Assembly (NCBI GenBank): GCA_900319905.1
Contig: ONQB01000023.1
Location: forward strand, 1-46,507
Direction: 5' to 3'
Length of the DNA stretch: 46,507 bases
Origin: an uncultured Prevotella sp.
GTDB lineage: Bacteria > Bacteroidota > Bacteroidia > Bacteroidales > Bacteroidaceae
In this document: positions 35,565-44,545 of the stretch, in pieces
Layout of the letters: each line of letters opens with the position of its first letter
Numbering within the stretch: position 1 is the stretch's first letter
Program-made: the position numbers and the translations under genes
The notes under the pieces: generated by a model
Seen by the model: only the letters and a program-made list of their open reading frames with translations
What the model was told of the DNA's origin: nothing
The model's database searches: none

Positions 35565-36758
35565 TTATTTTAGTTTAGCGCAGGTTTCTTTAATGCGTCT
35601 CAGCGCTTCCTTGATGTTGTCATCACTCGTGGCGTAGCTCATGCGGAAGCCATTTGGTTCACCGAAAGCATCGCCAGCCACTGTGGCCACATGCGCCTCT
35701 TGCAAAAGGAACAAGGCGAAATCGGTAGAGGACTTGATGACGGTATCTCCATAGCGTTTGCCAAAGAAACTGTCGCACAGCGGGAACAAGTAGAAGGCAC
35801 CCTGTGGCACATTGACCTTCAGTCCGGGTATCTCCCTGGCCAGCTTGACAATGAGGTCACGGCGGCGCTCAAAGCCTTTGCGCATCTCTTCCACACACTG
35901 CTGGTCGCTCTGATAAGCAGCCAGGGCAGCCATCTGGCTCACGTCGCACGTACCGCTGGTATATTGTCCCTGCAATTTGTTCATGCCTTTGACAATCCAT
36001 TCCGGAGCAGCTACCCATCCCAGACGCCATCCTGTCATGGCATACGCCTTACTCACACCATTACAAATAATGGTTCTGTCCTTCATGCCATCGCATGCAG
36101 CGATGCTAGCCATGAAGCCAACGTAGTTGATATGCTCGTAGATCTCATCGGAAAGCACAAAGATGTCTGGATGTGCACGCAGCACTACAGCCAGCGCTTC
36201 AAGCTCTTCCTGTGTATAGACGCTTCCGGTAGGATTGCTCGGAGAACAGAGGATAAGCATCTTTGTCTTGGGCGTGATGGCAGCCTCCAGTTGTGCAGGA
36301 GTCATCTTGTAATCGTCATCAATGGCAGTACGCACCGTCACAGGTGTGCCACCGGCCAGCTTGGTCATCTGCGGATAGCTTACCCAGTAAGGAGCGGGGA
36401 TAATCACCTCATCTCCCGGATTGACCAACGCTAGAATCGCATTGCACACTCCCTGCTTGCCACCGGTACCTACAATGATCTCCTTAGTGGAATATGTAAG
36501 GTGGTTCTCACGCGCCAGTTTATCTGAGATAGCCTGTCGCAGTGATAGATAGCCCGTCACAGGCGAATACTTAGAGTAGTTGTCATCGATGGCTTTCTTG
36601 CCAGCAGCCTTGATGTGTTCGGGAGTCATGTAATCAGGCTCACCTACACTCATGTTAATCACGTCGATGCCTTGTGCTTTCATCTCATTGCTCTTTTGCG
36701 ACATAGCCAAAGTGGCTGATGGCGCGAGCCGATTAAGACGATCTGATAATTGTGCCAT
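35565..36758 (-). CDS. Aspartate aminotransferase, PLP-dependent class I
   Basis: The 397-residue enzyme moves amino groups between aspartate and oxaloacetate using pyridoxal phosphate. Visible residues are the PLP lysine Lys237 in GVSKAYAMTGWRLGW, Asn175 in SNPTG, Asp204 in LSDEIYEHI, and the C-terminal carboxylate-binding arginine in NGFRMSYATSD. The sequence fits the subgroup of thermophile and Bacillus aspartate aminotransferases. Prephenate as an extra substrate cannot be excluded. ATG 36758 is chosen because homology begins MAQLSDRL. It has its own -7 element. Confidence 0.9.
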   Translation of the reverse strand: MAQLSDRLNRLAPSATLAMSQKSNEMKAQGIDVINMSVGEPDYMTPEHIKAAGKKAIDDNYSKYSPVTGYLSLRQAISDKLARENHLTYSTKEIIVGTGGKQGVCNAILALVNPGDEVIIPAPYWVSYPQMTKLAGGTPVTVRTAIDDDYKMTPAQLEAAITPKTKMLILCSPSNPTGSVYTQEELEALAVVLRAHPDIFVLSDEIYEHINYVGFMASIAACDGMKDRTIICNGVSKAYAMTGWRLGWVAAPEWIVKGMNKLQGQYTSGTCDVSQMAALAAYQSDQQCVEEMRKGFERRRDLIVKLAREIPGLKVNVPQGAFYLFPLCDSFFGKRYGDTVIKSSTDFALFLLQEAHVATVAGDAFGEPNGFRMSYATSDDNIKEALRRIKETCAKLK

Positions 36759-36772
36759 ATTTAACGATTTAT

Positions 36773-36790
36773 TGCCTACAAAAGTAGGCA
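36773..36790 (-). promoter_or_regulatory. aspC-like gene promoter inside a hairpin/operator
   Basis: The minus strand holds the -7 element TACTTTTG (36779-36786), 20 bases before the ATG. It lies within a palindrome, TGCCTAC-AAAA-GTAGGCA (36773-36790). A protein bound there would cover the polymerase site, so this may be an operator. Confidence 0.5.
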
Positions 36791-36961
36791 TTTTTATTGA
36801 ATAAACGCAGAAAAGCTAACTTTATTTTACTTTTTTATTCGTGTTTGCAATGTAATTGTCATGTAAGTGACAAAAGCAGTCGTATTATTGCCACACCGAT
36901 ATCACATCACGAATAGGGCTTACATCAATTACCTCAGTACATCCAGACACCTCACGCACGC

Positions 36962-37018
36962 AACAGGAAAGCGGTAAGAACCATGGTCTTAACATGTCCT
37001 CAGGCCGCTTTCTCTTGT
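36962..37018 (-). terminator. Possible terminator or structured spacer after ribBA
   Basis: GAAAGCGG (36967-36974) pairs with CCGCTTTC (37005-37012), with flanking AACA/TGTT and an inner palindrome around CCATGG. No good T run follows on the minus strand, so termination is uncertain. It lies in the 296-base gap between ribBA and the aminotransferase gene. Confidence 0.35.
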
Positions 37019-37054
37019 TAAGCAACGTGGCCTCATGCGAGGATACAGTCCCGT

Positions 37055-38266
37055 TCACTTCAGATGAAGCGTGTGTCCCATGCGGTCGCGCTTAGTGCGA
37101 AGATAAGTAATGTCGTAGCGGTTGGGAGACACTTCAATCGGCACATTCTCCACGATATGCAGTCCATAAGCCTCCAGTCCAACACGCTTGGTAGGGTTGT
37201 TGGTCATCAACCGCATTTTGTGCACACCGAGGTGTCGCAACATCTGTGCGCCACAGCCATAGTCACGCTCGTCTGGCTTGAAGCCGAGGTGCACATTGGC
37301 ATCCACGGTGTCGAAGCCCTTCTCCTGCAACTTATACGCTGCGATTTTGTTCATCAGTCCGATGCCACGTCCTTCCTGTTGCATATAGATCAGCACACCT
37401 TTTCCTTCTTTTTCTATCATCTGCATCGCCTTATGCAACTGTTCACCGCAGTCACATCGCATGCTTCCGAGGATGTCTCCTGTGGCACAAGACGAGTGCA
37501 CCCTGACGAGAATAGGTTCATCTTCCTTCCATTCGCCCTTAACAAGAGCCATGTGCTCCAAGCCGTTGCTGGTCTGTCGGAAAGGAATGAGATGGAAATG
37601 TCCATAGATTGTTGGTAAATCTACCTCCTCGCCCACCTCTATGCTTGACTCACGCGCCAGACGATAGGTGATCAGGTCCTTGATGGAGATGATCTTCAGT
37701 CCCCATTCCTTCGCTTTCTCCTGCAATTGGGGCATACGCGCCATCGACCCGTCCTCGTTCATGATCTCCATCAGCACTCCGGCAGGATACAAGCCAGCGA
37801 GCTTGCAAAGGTCCACAGCTGCCTCAGTATGTCCCGAGCGCCGCAGCACGCCATTGTCCTGAGCATAGAGCGGATTGATATGTCCTGGCCGTCCGAAGGT
37901 CTCTGGCCGTGAGCTAGGATCGGCGAGTGCCTTGATGGTGGCGGCGCGGTCGTGGGCCGAAACACCCGTCGTGCAGCCCTCGAGTTTGTCGACTGTAATG
38001 GTAAAGGGTGTGCCGAGCATGGAAGTGTTATCCTCCACCTGATGGGGCAGGTCAAGCTCGTCGGCGCGAGAGATGGTTATGGGCACACAAAGCACACCAC
38101 GTGCGTTTTTCAACATGAAGTTCACCTTCTCTGGTGTTATCATTTCTGCGGCAGTGATGAGATCGCCCTCATTCTCGCGATCCTCATCGTCAACCACAAT
38201 GACGAACTTGCCTTGTTTGAAGTCGTCCAGTGCATCTTCGATGCTGCTCAGTTTAAAGTCTGCCAT
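37055..38266 (-). CDS. ribBA: Bifunctional DHBP synthase / GTP cyclohydrolase II
   Basis: RibBA makes the two precursors of riboflavin. The N-terminal RibB half (about 1-205) converts ribulose 5-phosphate to 3,4-dihydroxy-2-butanone 4-phosphate, with [10 protein letters not shown] at 26-35 and [11 protein letters not shown] at 144-154. The C-terminal RibA half (about 206-400) opens GTP, with zinc ligands Cys260, Cys271 and Cys273 and QQEGRGIGL at 296-304. The 403-residue length is normal for the fusion. It follows the permease gene by 37 bases and is probably co-transcribed with it. No FMN riboswitch is seen. Confidence 0.97.
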   Translation of the reverse strand: MADFKLSSIEDALDDFKQGKFVIVVDDEDRENEGDLITAAEMITPEKVNFMLKNARGVLCVPITISRADELDLPHQVEDNTSMLGTPFTITVDKLEGCTTGVSAHDRAATIKALADPSSRPETFGRPGHINPLYAQDNGVLRRSGHTEAAVDLCKLAGLYPAGVLMEIMNEDGSMARMPQLQEKAKEWGLKIISIKDLITYRLARESSIEVGEEVDLPTIYGHFHLIPFRQTSNGLEHMALVKGEWKEDEPILVRVHSSCATGDILGSMRCDCGEQLHKAMQMIEKEGKGVLIYMQQEGRGIGLMNKIAAYKLQEKGFDTVDANVHLGFKPDERDYGCGAQMLRHLGVHKMRLMTNNPTKRVGLEAYGLHIVENVPIEVSPNRYDITYLRTKRDRMGHTLHLK

Positions 38267-38303
38267 ATTATTTCTATACCTTATATTATATAATGTGTAC
38301 TCA

Positions 38304-40211
38304 TCATGCTTTCGGTTCCTTAACCTTATAGTTGATGAGTTGCGTATTCGTATATCTGATGACCTTTAAATCACGCAACAAGCGCAGGCGGAAGCGCCAC
38401 ATGCGGAAGTAGAAGAACATGCCCACGGGGATGATGATGGCGGCCATGATGTTGAGCCATCGCCGGTCGAAAGGTCTCGTATGGGCCTTCACAGCCAGCA
38501 CGGGGTACTGGTTGAGGTAATGAAGCACCTGCATGTCGCGTGTATTGGACAAATCCTTGATGGCAGCTTCCAGCTCCTCATTGATGCGTTCTATCTCATG
38601 GTCTTCCTGATACTTGAAGAATACCTTCACCACATTGGGCGGTGACTTGAGGTTGTGACTGCGCGAGTAGGCTATCACCTCCTTGTTGATACGCAACAGT
38701 GTAGCCTTATCGTCCTCATAGTGCGGTGGCTCGATGATCACTTCCTTGCCCTGGACACTGCGTTTAGTTCTCAGTCCCAAAGCCTTATGGAAGAAGTTGA
38801 TCCATCCGTCGGCGTTGAACACCATCGAGTCGTTGCAGGCTTTGTAGGTGATGAAAACTGCCAACGGGATGAGCACCATCGGAGCCAGCGTATGGCCTAT
38901 CCACACGTTCCACGATCCGGAGCGTGCCATTTGGTAACTGGAGTTGTCGAGGATATAATAGACGATAAACACCAGCACAGACACGATAACGGGTAATCCG
39001 AGTCCGCCTTTTCGAATGATGGCTCCCAACGGGGCACCTATAAAGAAGAAGATGAGACACTGCAAAGCCAAAGCGAACTTATTGGATGCTTCCAATTGAT
39101 GGTTGCGCAACACACGCTCATTGTCCTGGGTAACCATGGCCTTAAACTCAAGGTCGGACGTCATGCGCTGCACATTGCCCATGGCCGTCGACACGATCAT
39201 CTGTTTCTGGTCCGGCTTCATGGCTGCATACATCTTCTCCAAGTCAATCGTACCACGCTGTCCCTTTCTCACTTCCTTCACCGAGTCTGCCTTGGTGATG
39301 CTTGGTGTAACAAAGTAGATGCGTTTTGCCTCCTCATAGAAGGCACGTCCCACGCTGTCGTAGTTCTCGTTAAGCGAGTCGATGGCCACTCGTATCTGTG
39401 ACAGGCTCTTGCCACGGGCGTTGTTGGAGAGCGACGTAGCATCGGCGAGAGAGAAACTATTGTCGAAATCGATGTATATCTGCTTATTGATAAAGGTTTC
39501 ACGCCGGTAAGGGACTGCTGCACTGCCACCGAACTGGTCGTCCTGCATATTCTCAAACCATTCACCGCTCCAGAGTGTCAGCAACAGATGCTTTTTCTCA
39601 GCCGTCGACTGTATCATACCACTGTCGGCAAGAATGATGGCTGCGTCCTCATAACTCTGTGTCATGCGATAGATCATCACACCGTAGAGCTTGCCGGTCT
39701 TCAGGTTCTTTTTCTGCACATAGATGTTGCAGTTGGGGATGCCGTCATAGAAGATACCCTCTGGTATTTCGAGCTCCGGGCTTTTCTGACGCATGGAGAT
39801 AAGCAATTGAGCCATCTTCATGTTGGCATCAGGACCGATATTGTTCTGAAAATAGAAAGAGGCAAACATGATGCCGATGGTGATGACGATCAGCGACCGG
39901 AAGCTCTGCATGAGGGAGATACCAACGGCCTTGATGGCGGTAAGCTCAGAACTTTCGCCCAGGTTTCCAAAGGTAATAAGTGAACTCAACAGAATAGCCA
40001 GCGGCAAAGCCTGAGGCACCAGCATCAGGGCAATATACCAAAAGAACTGCCCAATAACTTCCAACGAGAGGCCTTTGCCGATGAGGTCATTGAGCGACCT
40101 CCAAAGAAACTGCATCATCAACACAAACTGGCAGATGAAGAACGTTCCTACAAACAGCAAGCCGAACTGTTTGGCGATAAATATGTCGAGTTTCTTTATA
40201 CGAAGATTCAT
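38304..40211 (-). CDS. LptF/LptG-family (YjgP/YjgQ) permease
   Basis: An inner-membrane component of the lipopolysaccharide transport machine, which with LptB draws LPS toward the outer membrane. The 635-residue product begins [14 protein letters not shown], has six probable membrane helices (three near the start, three about 385-480), and a periplasmic beta domain between them. It is much longer than the E. coli proteins (about 360) because of an insert and a charged cytoplasmic tail. Whether it is LptF or LptG cannot be decided from sequence. ATG 40211 is preferred; ATG 40217 is possible. Confidence 0.85.
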   Translation of the reverse strand: MNLRIKKLDIFIAKQFGLLFVGTFFICQFVLMMQFLWRSLNDLIGKGLSLEVIGQFFWYIALMLVPQALPLAILLSSLITFGNLGESSELTAIKAVGISLMQSFRSLIVITIGIMFASFYFQNNIGPDANMKMAQLLISMRQKSPELEIPEGIFYDGIPNCNIYVQKKNLKTGKLYGVMIYRMTQSYEDAAIILADSGMIQSTAEKKHLLLTLWSGEWFENMQDDQFGGSAAVPYRRETFINKQIYIDFDNSFSLADATSLSNNARGKSLSQIRVAIDSLNENYDSVGRAFYEEAKRIYFVTPSITKADSVKEVRKGQRGTIDLEKMYAAMKPDQKQMIVSTAMGNVQRMTSDLEFKAMVTQDNERVLRNHQLEASNKFALALQCLIFFFIGAPLGAIIRKGGLGLPVIVSVLVFIVYYILDNSSYQMARSGSWNVWIGHTLAPMVLIPLAVFITYKACNDSMVFNADGWINFFHKALGLRTKRSVQGKEVIIEPPHYEDDKATLLRINKEVIAYSRSHNLKSPPNVVKVFFKYQEDHEIERINEELEAAIKDLSNTRDMQVLHYLNQYPVLAVKAHTRPFDRRWLNIMAAIIIPVGMFFYFRMWRFRLRLLRDLKVIRYTNTQLINYKVKEPKA

Positions 40212-40360
40212 AAACATCAACGGCAGCGTGCATTAATATGATGGCACAATGTGCACACCATCGCTTCCATTTTGCAAAGATAATGCAAAAATGCCAAAAC
40301 GCACTCACTTTTTCTAAAGAAAAATCACCGAACACGCAAAAACCGATAATGAGAGGGGGA

Positions 40361-40536
40361 GTACGGAAGTACAGAAGTCCGGGAGTACAGAAAGAAGTCC
40401 GGAAGTACAGGAGTTCGGAAGTCCAGTCAATACAATAGCAATACCCGCTATACCGATACTTATGCATATGACTGGACTTCCGGACTTCTGAACTTCCGGA
40501 CTTCAAATATTCTGGACTTCTGGACTTCCGGACTTC
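40361..40536. repeat. Two facing 8-bp tandem arrays forming a long hairpin
   Basis: The left array (40361-40426) repeats GTMCRGAA with an 8-bp step. The right array (40472-40535) repeats CYGGACTT, the reverse complement. At the inner edge GGAAGTCCAGTCA (40417-40429) pairs perfectly with TGACTGGACTTCC (40469-40481), and pairing continues outward with mismatches. The spacer is 39 bases. It occupies the 346-base gap between the phosphate transporter stop and the permease start and may end transcription there. Confidence 0.85.
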
Positions 40537-40563
40537 TAAACTCTTACAGCGTTTGCATTCGCC

Positions 40564-42822
40564 TTATACCTGATCCTCCATGAATTTCTTGGCAGATCTC
40601 AACTGATGGCGCATGTTGCTCAGGAACTGCTGTGTCTCCTGCAGGATGTTAAGGTATACCATATCTACCTGCAAGCTCTTGTTATCAGTACTGGTCTGCA
40701 TGCGATACAGATGATTCTTACGGATGACTGAGAGCTGGTCCTTGCAGGCATCAGCCTGAGCCAACACCTTGCGGTACTCGTCGTAGCGGTTGGTCTCAAT
40801 CTCCTGCTTCGTATCTTTCATCAGTTCATTCACCGTCTGACGAATCGGCTCGTACTCCTTGATATAAGCCTCGGGAACGGGAGCGAAGTTGTTGTCAACA
40901 TGCTCTTTCACCGGTGCGAGCATACGGCGGAGAGTATAGATATACTGCTGATCGCTGTTGGCACCGATATGGAACCACGTATTGCGTTCGATGGCCATGG
41001 CCTGCGGAGCCCGCTTAAGTCCGAGCATCTCCTGCCGGCGTAGTTTCTTCAACATCTGCAATGTCCGGCGCATGCCTTTTTCACTCTTGCCCAAAGCTCT
41101 CACATTCTGGTTGTTGAATGCATCGAGGATGGTGTTGTATTGTTCGAGCGCATAATCACAACTCTTCGACTGTGTATCGCGCACATGGCTGCGCAGCATC
41201 TCCCACACCAGTTCCGGATCACGGGTGCGCATCATCAGGCGGAAGCTGTCCTCCGTCTCTTTCGACTGCTGCAGCTTGCGCTTGTACTGGCGGTTGCTGC
41301 GCCACAACAGGTAAACCACGAGCACCATATAAGCAAACTGCACGAAGAAACCGCCGTACCACATGAGCAGACAGTTGACTGCGCAGAAGATGAAAGCCAC
41401 ACCGGCAGTGATAAACCAACCACCGATCACGCTCAGCACACCCGTCACACGGAACACGGCGCTCTCACGGCTCCAGGCACGGTCGGCAAGACTCGAACCC
41501 ATGGCCACCATGAATGTCACGTATGTCGTAGACAACGGCAGCTGATGGTTGGTACCGAAGACAATAAGCATGGAGGCAATCACCAGGTTGACAGCAGCAC
41601 GTACCACATCGAACGCAGCACGGTCGTCGGTGAGCTCCACTTCGTTGGCATTGAAGCGGCTGTTGACCCACTGGCGCAATCGCAATGGGAAGAGATGGGC
41701 CGTCCAAACCACGGCTGACTGGCAGAAGCGCACAATAGAACGAGCGGCCATGCTCGAGCCGAACATCTCGTCGCCCTCATCCTGACGGGACAGGTCTACA
41801 GAGGTCTTGATCACATTCTGTGCCTTCTTCGATGTAGCCATGGCCAGAATCATGATAAAGCCGGCAGTCATCAGATAATAAAGAGGTGTACGTGCCGACG
41901 ACATCAGTGACACCATGAGGTACTGGTCAGCCCCCTGTCCGTTAGCGTTTGCCTGAAAATCGCGATAGGAGTCGAGGCCTGCCAAAGGCACACCGATGAA
42001 GTTCACCAAGTCGTTGCTGGCGAAAGCCATAGCCAAGGCGAATGTACCCATGAGCACCACAAATTTGAAGATGTTCACCTTCACCAAGTGCAGCACCTCC
42101 ATCATGATGGTGGACACCACAAAGGTAGCGCCGAGCAACATATTGGTATTGTCCTTAATATAGTCGCGCACAGCCGAAGGAATGTATGGGCTCTTTCCCA
42201 TGCCCTGGATGAATATGAAGTAAGCAAGAGTGGTGAATGCGATACCGCCGAAGATGGCAATGGACCATTTGCTGTGCTTCTGATAATTAAAGGTGAACAC
42301 CACACGGCTGATCCACATCACTACCATACCCACCACAAAGGAAATGGCCACGGAGACAAAGATGGCAATAATCACCTGCAAGGCCTTGGAAGAGTTGACA
42401 AGGCTGCTCATGTCGAGATTGTGGTCAGCAGCCAACTTCAATGTTGCCAGCATGACCGTACCGCCCAACAGTTCAAAGACGAGAGACACGGTCGTCGAGG
42501 TAGGCATGCCAAGCGTGTTGAACATATCAAGCACGATGACGTCGGTCACCATGACCGCAAGGAAAATCGTCATCACCTCATGGAACGTATAGTGTGACGG
42601 TACCATAATGACATGGCGCGCCACATCCATCATGCCCGACGACATCACGGTTCCTAGCAATACGCCCACCGACGCAATAATCAGCACTGTGCGAAACGTA
42701 GCCACACGCGCGCCTACAGCCGATTGAAGGAAATTGACCGCATCGTTACTCACGCCTACAAACAGGTCAAATACCGCAAGGCAGAGCACGAAGATAACAA
42801 TACACAAATAAATTGTCTCCAT
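40564..42822 (-). CDS. PiT-family inorganic phosphate transporter with PhoU-like tail
   Basis: The 752-residue membrane protein imports phosphate with a cation. Both PiT signature repeats are visible, GVSNDAVNFLQSAVGAR near the start and ASNDLVNFIGVPLAG in the middle, with the linked STTVSLVFELLGG and LPLSTTYVTFMVAMGSS. About ten membrane helices are followed by a long soluble region (from about 510) rich in Glu, Arg and Gln, which looks like a helical PhoU-type regulatory domain. The homologous sequence begins METIYLC at 42822. The PstS-like protein encoded at 31341 is a second phosphate-related protein in the window. Confidence 0.9.
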   Translation of the reverse strand: METIYLCIVIFVLCLAVFDLFVGVSNDAVNFLQSAVGARVATFRTVLIIASVGVLLGTVMSSGMMDVARHVIMVPSHYTFHEVMTIFLAVMVTDVIVLDMFNTLGMPTSTTVSLVFELLGGTVMLATLKLAADHNLDMSSLVNSSKALQVIIAIFVSVAISFVVGMVVMWISRVVFTFNYQKHSKWSIAIFGGIAFTTLAYFIFIQGMGKSPYIPSAVRDYIKDNTNMLLGATFVVSTIMMEVLHLVKVNIFKFVVLMGTFALAMAFASNDLVNFIGVPLAGLDSYRDFQANANGQGADQYLMVSLMSSARTPLYYLMTAGFIMILAMATSKKAQNVIKTSVDLSRQDEGDEMFGSSMAARSIVRFCQSAVVWTAHLFPLRLRQWVNSRFNANEVELTDDRAAFDVVRAAVNLVIASMLIVFGTNHQLPLSTTYVTFMVAMGSSLADRAWSRESAVFRVTGVLSVIGGWFITAGVAFIFCAVNCLLMWYGGFFVQFAYMVLVVYLLWRSNRQYKRKLQQSKETEDSFRLMMRTRDPELVWEMLRSHVRDTQSKSCDYALEQYNTILDAFNNQNVRALGKSEKGMRRTLQMLKKLRRQEMLGLKRAPQAMAIERNTWFHIGANSDQQYIYTLRRMLAPVKEHVDNNFAPVPEAYIKEYEPIRQTVNELMKDTKQEIETNRYDEYRKVLAQADACKDQLSVIRKNHLYRMQTSTDNKSLQVDMVYLNILQETQQFLSNMRHQLRSAKKFMEDQV

Positions 42823-42855
42823 TAAAATATAGACTTCTAAATTACATATACGCCG

Positions 42856-42863
42856 CAAAATTA
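42856..42863 (-). promoter_or_regulatory. -7 element of the phosphate transporter promoter
   Basis: The minus strand reads TAATTTTGC, matching TAnnTTTG, 33 bases before the ATG. A palindromic site lies just upstream at 42893-42914. Confidence 0.65.
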
Positions 42864-42892
42864 TAAACAGGTTATTACAGCCATGTTGCTTT

Positions 42893-42914
42893 CATGTTAC
42901 AATTGTGTTACATG
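42893..42914. promoter_or_regulatory. Palindromic site upstream of the phosphate transporter promoter
   Basis: CATGTTAC (42893-42900) and GTTACATG (42907-42914) form an imperfect palindrome around AATTGT. The minus-strand word CATGTAACACA recurs upstream of the leucine-rich-repeat gene at 44886-44896. Its position 30 to 50 bases upstream of the -7 element suits an activator or repressor site. Confidence 0.45.
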
Positions 42915-43085
42915 CTTCTTCAGTGTCCATTTTATAATCGTTGCCATGCTGCTGCGTCTGACATGGCAATTGTTGCGGAATCGGAAAATAGTTGACAAAA
43001 TGACAATGGGATGCTCGCTCATTCCTGAGAAGGGAATGCAACAAAATCGAGACTAAAGCACGGTCTTTACGCACTCAAACTTGCT

Positions 43086-43239
43086 TATCTGAAACGTTGA
43101 CGGGCTCTATCACCGTAATTGCATCAACATATCGCCGAAATGCCGTTGGCATTTCAGCGATATGCAAGCGGCTCTTCGACGAAACGAAGACGGCTTTTCG
43201 GCGATGTGTCGCTGCTTCTTCGGCGAAACGAAGGCAGTA
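43086..43239 (+). repeat. Degenerate tandem array, seven 22-bp units (array 3)
   Basis: Units start at 43086, 43108, 43130, 43152, 43174, 43196 and 43218 with an exact 22-bp period. The clearest read TTTCGGCGATG, CTTCGGCGAAACG and TATCGCCGAAATG. Like array 1 it has seven units (154 bp). It is part of the 1.7-kb gap between the phosphate transporter and the leucine-rich-repeat gene, in which no convincing gene is seen. The stretch 43390-43660 shows nothing recognisable. Confidence 0.85.
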
Positions 43240-43678
43240 TAAAGTCAGAATCGCAGCAATAGTACATTACCGTTTAAGTCCGAAAATACTTACAGCGCTG
43301 ACTGTCAACGATTTACTTAAACCATGTCATGATTGGCGTATTTCAACAAACTCACCGCCACGCTTGAGAATACGCGATTCTCAAGGGACTTAAAACATGA
43401 AAAAAATTAACTAATGATTCAATATCACAACGCATGATACCTAACCACCGAAACCATACACCCAACCACACAACAAGCCCCATAACGATTCCGAAGAACA
43501 GTCATGGAGCTTGTTGGTGATCAATACATGCTTATAGAAATAGACCTGACATGACGGCACAGCCGACAAGCCCTGTGGATGGAGAAGAGAACCCATACTA
43601 TTATTCAACCATGCGTCATCAATTTGAAAGTGAGGAAAATCATGTACTGGTTTTCGCTCCCCAATGGAGCTATGGGTC

Positions 43679-43731
43679 TAAATCTATGGGGTAGCCTTAC
43701 GAGCAAGCTCGACGGCTATCCCATAGATTTA
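43679..43731. repeat. Long hairpin with 18-bp arms
   Basis: The 18-base arms at 43679-43696 and 43714-43731 (17 of 18 paired) enclose CGAGC-AA-GCTCG, itself a perfect hairpin. No T run follows, and no gene ends nearby, so it is not an obvious terminator. Confidence 0.7.
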
Positions 43732-43890
43732 ACCTACATAATTCATGAAGATTAATATTCAAACGAATATCCAAGAATTAACAATGAATGTCTCAGATAT
43801 AAATTTGTGAATCTTTCGTGGTCATTTCCAGATCATTCAATGTTTTAATATAGGTTGGAAGGTGATTGGCATGTTTGGTGTGCGTCAGCC

Positions 43891-44531
43891 TAATTCTAAA
43901 TTTAATTTTACAGATAATTTTAAACCTCATTTCAAGCCGCGTGCGGCGACCACAAAATCAAAGAGCATCAGCGACAGCCACTCACTCCCTAACCCTTCAG
44001 CTTCCGTCATAGTGACACCCAGCCAATAAGCATTACTTTAAGGTATTGCAAGAACCCCCTTGGGGGTTCCGGAAACATAGCGAGGGAATGAGCAAATGAG
44101 CGAAGCGAATGATGCGATTCCCCTCGTAACCTTGACGAGCAGGAAATAATTCGCTACCCCCTTGTGGGGTTGCGGCAATATCAAATACGACGTATTCATG
44201 AACCAAATCATGTATAGAGGACATGGCCGAGAGGCCGGAAACATCATATTGCCGCAACCCCACAAGGGGGTAGCGATTTATTATATTCCCCATCAAACTA
44301 CGAGGGGAAGAGGCTCGCTACGCTCACCTCATCCCCTCGCTATGATACCGGAACCCCACAAGGGGGTTCTACAACAACAAAGATTTCGATTAGTTTTATC
44401 ACTATTAGTTCTTTCCTACTTCATCATGGGACATCCGACCAGAAAGAACGTCCAATATTCTTAGTTTGATGGGCGCCGCAAGCGGCTTGAAATGGAATTT
44501 AAAATTCTCTTTAGAATTAAATTTAAAATTA
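43891..44531. mobile_element. Probable 641-bp non-autonomous element with 58-bp terminal inverted repeats
   Basis: The 58 bases at 43891-43948 match the reverse complement of 44474-44531 at 50 of 58 positions without gaps. The inner ends read TTCAAGCCGC-TGCGGCG. The interior has no transposase and is dominated by the nested palindrome at 44051-44370. An 11-bp direct repeat TAATATAGGTT stands outside at 43846-43856 and 44559-44569, but 27 to 34 bases away from the arms, so it is not a clean target duplication. A MITE-like element is the best reading. Confidence 0.6.
44051..44370. repeat. Nested 320-bp imperfect palindrome
   Basis: Outer arms 44051-44086 and 44334-44370 pair with one gap and two mismatches. 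Middle arms TTCCCCTCGTA (44118-44128) and TACGAGGGGAA (44299-44309) pair perfectly. Inner arms 44151-44181 and 44246-44276 are a perfect 31-bp inverted repeat. The arms themselves contain smaller palindromes such as GAACCCCC-TT-GGGGGTTC. Open frames across it are by-products of the symmetry. Confidence 0.85.
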
Positions 44532-44545
44532 TCAAGCCCTATGGA

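Noticed and set aside
40238-40438. Short frame with repeated KYRS peptides
   Set aside because: It is a translation of the 8-bp repeat array; the 12-base irregular unit and the lack of a start context argue against a gene.
44033-44464. Open frames on both strands with repeated PQPHKGV-like peptides
   Set aside because: They arise from the palindrome being read on both strands; the two frames are near mirror products and have no signal, domain or promoter.
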